Of a stretch of 64,000 nucleotides of DNA, positions 62,196 to 64,000 are shown in pieces. Position numbers and translations under genes: made by a program. Source of the DNA: Auanema rhodensis (lineage: Eukaryota; Nematoda; Chromadorea; Rhabditida; Rhabditidae). The notes beneath the pieces were generated by a model, which ran no database searches, was not told the origin of the DNA, and saw nothing but the letters and a program-made list of their open reading frames with translations. Location: NCBI GenBank assembly GCA_964057225.1, contig OZ059895.1, positions 2,914,001 through 2,978,000 of the forward strand. Reading direction: 5' to 3'. The stretch's first letter is position 1; every line of letters begins with the position of its first letter.

Positions 62196-64000
62196 ATATC
62201 ATATGTTGAACACTATGTTGGAAAGATTTTAATTCGGTTTTTTTTCAACTTTCACTCAGTTTGTTTTCTTAACTTTGATTAAGAACCTTGAGTTTTGTAC
62301 ACCCATAAATTATACGCAGCACAGGTTACCCTTAAATAATGAACTGACCGACTAATCAGACATGGATCTTTCCTAGTTCTGTTGCTTGAATGGATGTTTT
62401 CCTACGTAGGCTAGTAAAACATGCCCTTCAAAGCATCAGAACATGTGATCACATTCCAATATTTTTGTATCTATCTTGTAAAGATAGTAATATATCATAT
62501 GTTGAACACTATGTTGAAAAGATTTTAATTCAGATTTTTTCAACTTTCACTCAGTTTGTTTTCTAAACTTTGATTAAGAACCTTGAGTTTTGTACAGCCA
62601 TAAATTATACGCAGCACAGGTTACCCTTAAATAATGAACTGACCGACTAATCAGACATGGATCTTTCCTAGTTCTGTTGCTTGAATGGATGTTTTCCTAC
62701 GTAGGCTAGTAAAACATGCCCTTCAAAGCATCAGAACATGTGATCACATTCCAATTTTTTTGTATCTATCTTGTAAAGATAGTAATATATCATATGTTGA
62801 ACACTATGTTGGAAAGATTTTAATTCGGTTTTTTTTCAACTTTCACTCAGTTTGTTTTCTTAACTTTGATTAAGAACCTTGTTGTTCGTACACCCATAAA
62901 ATATACGCAGCACAGGTTACCCTTAAATAATGAACTGACCGACTAATCACACATGGATCTTTCCTAGTTCTGTTGCTTGAATGGATGTTTTCCTACGTAG
63001 GCTAGTAAAACATGCCCTTCAAAGCATCAGAACATGTGATCACATTCCAATATTTTTGTATCTATCTTGTAAAGATAGTAATATATCATATGTTGAACAC
63101 TATGTTGGAAAGATTTTAAATCAGATTTTTTCAACTTTCACTCAGTTTGTTTTCTTAACTTTGATTAAGAACCTTGTTGTTCGTACACCCATAAAATATA
63201 CGCAGCACAGGTTACCCTTAAATAATGAACTGACCGACTAATCACACATGGATCTTTCCTAGTTCTGTTGCTTGAATGGATGTTTTCCTACGTAGGCTAG
63301 TAAAACATGCCCTTCAAAGCATCAGAACATGTGATCACATTCCAATATTTTTGTATCTATCTTGTAAAGATAGTAATATATCATATGTTGAACACTATGT
63401 TGGAAAGATTTTAATTCGGTTTTTTTTCAACTTTCACTCAGTTTGTTTTCTTAACTTTGATTAAGAACCTTGAGTTTTGTACACCCATAAATTATACGCA
63501 GCACAGGTTACCCTTAACTAATGAACTGACCGACTAATCAGACATGGATCTTTCCTAGTTCTGTTGCTTGAATGGATGTTTTCCTACGTAGGCTAGTAAA
63601 ACATGCCCTTCAAAGCATCAGAACATGTGATCACATTCCAATATTTTTGTATCTATCTTGTAAAGATAGTAATATATCATATGTTGAACACTATGTTGGA
63701 AAGATTTTAATTCAGATTTTTTCAACTTTCACTCAGTTTGTTTTCTAAACTTTGATTGAGAACCTTGAGTTTTGTACACCCATAAATTATACGCAGCACA
63801 GGTTACCCTTAAATAATGAACTGACCGACTAATCAGACATGGATCTTTCCTAGTTCTGTTGCTTGAATGGATGTTTTCCTACGTAGGCTAGTAAAACATG
63901 CCCTTCAAAGCATCAGAACATGTGACCACATTCCAATTTTTTTGTATCTATCTTGTAAAGATAGTAATATATCATATGTTGAACACTATGTTGGAAAGAT
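62196..64000 (+). repeat. Broken HOR copy D-B-D*-G-D-B plus partial monomer
   Basis: Starts as the seven-monomer HOR (D-B) and then continues D*-G-D-B. The D at 63380 has CTTAACTAATG (near 63513). The window ends inside a further monomer that starts about 63969. Confidence 0.85.
62787..63082 (+). repeat. Chimeric monomer D*, D head with G tail
   Basis: D head (CGG plus T run, TTCTTAAC) followed by CCTTGTTG, GTTCGTAC, AAAATATACG and AATCACAC, which are G markers. A complete G follows directly. Confidence 0.82.

Larger units (their letters stand above)
1..64000 (+). repeat. Satellite DNA array, 294-296 bp monomer with a 209 bp short form
   Basis: The entire window is head-to-tail copies of one AT-rich monomer. 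Landmarks such as CCTACGTAGG, ATGTGATCACAT, CAGCACAGGTTACCC and TCATATGTTGAACAC recur every 294-296 bp, or every 209 bp in the short form. Walking the sequence gives 228 monomers plus a partial one from about 63969. Summing 190 full and 38 short lengths reproduces the window length to within a few bases, so there is no room for non-satellite sequence. All copies read in the same direction. Copies differ mainly at a limited set of recurrent positions, which define about ten monomer classes arranged in higher-order repeats. This is the usual organisation of centromeric or pericentromeric satellites in eukaryotes; the chromosomal location here is inference. Confidence 0.97.

Noticed and set aside
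1-64000. CRISPR array
   Set aside because: Repeats are regular, but the unit is 209-296 bp with no unique spacers; the whole unit repeats.
1-64000. SINE, tRNA-derived or LTR element amplified in tandem
   Set aside because: No polymerase III A/B boxes, poly(A) tail, target-site duplications or long terminal repeats; monomers abut directly with no unique sequence.
1-64000. Ribosomal or 5S rRNA tandem repeats
   Set aside because: No rRNA sequence is recognisable; the unit is AT-rich (31% G+C) and lacks 5S internal promoter elements.
1-64000. Inverted segments within the array
   Set aside because: Landmarks read only in the + orientation throughout; no reverse-complement monomer was seen.

Overview
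The whole window, base 1 to base 64000, is one uninterrupted head-to-tail satellite DNA array on the + strand. I find no gene, RNA gene, transposon or unique spacer. The repeat is a 294-296 bp monomer (about 31% G+C). A recurrent short form of 209 bp lacks one 85 bp block. By hand I count 228 monomers plus a partial one at the right edge: 190 full-length and 38 short. Every monomer I followed has the same orientation. A long, homogenised, AT-rich tandem array with higher-order repeats (HORs) points to a eukaryotic centromeric, pericentromeric or subtelomeric heterochromatin block. The sequence does not let me name the species.

Monomer classes used below are defined mainly by the region just after GATAGTAAT. 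A = CTAACTTTTATTC. A' = A with one extra T (TAATTATATC). I = CTAACTTTCATTC. B = TTCAACTTTCACTC with CCTTGAG. C = B-like with CCTTGTTG, AAAATATACG, CGTCTAATC and CTTCCCAAG. D = CGG plus a T run and TTCTTAAC. E = TTACGAACTTTCAC with GATTGAG. F = TTCGAACTTTTATTC, usually with CTTAATTAATG. G = B-like start with TTCTTAAC and CCTTGTTG. H = TTACGAACTTTTATTC after GATTGTAAT. S = short form, GTAATAAACTTTG. Block boundaries are placed directly after GTAAT.

Layout. Zone I (1-16747) is built on a 1684 bp six-monomer HOR, C-D-B-A'-A-S, with local insertions and two long internal duplications (offsets 7830 and 8334). Zone II (16748-32519) is a 6142 bp, 22-monomer tandem duplication, followed by an S-C-S-C stretch and a 2480 bp third partial copy. 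Zone III (32520-54533) is built from D/A' dimers, a 1182 bp tetramer and a fixed A'-A'-I-S-S-H module; the terminal S-S-H recurs seven times. Zone IV (54534-64000) has no short monomers and is organised as a 2063 bp seven-monomer HOR, D-B-F-G-A'-A-F. Later copies show chimeric monomers left by unequal exchange.

The units do not work together as genes. What can be read is an amplification history: one founding 85 bp deletion, formation of local HORs, and repeated segmental duplication and contraction in whole-monomer steps. Three short dyad-symmetric motifs in the right-hand third of the monomer are kept in nearly all copies, including the short ones, and are the best candidates for any functional site.
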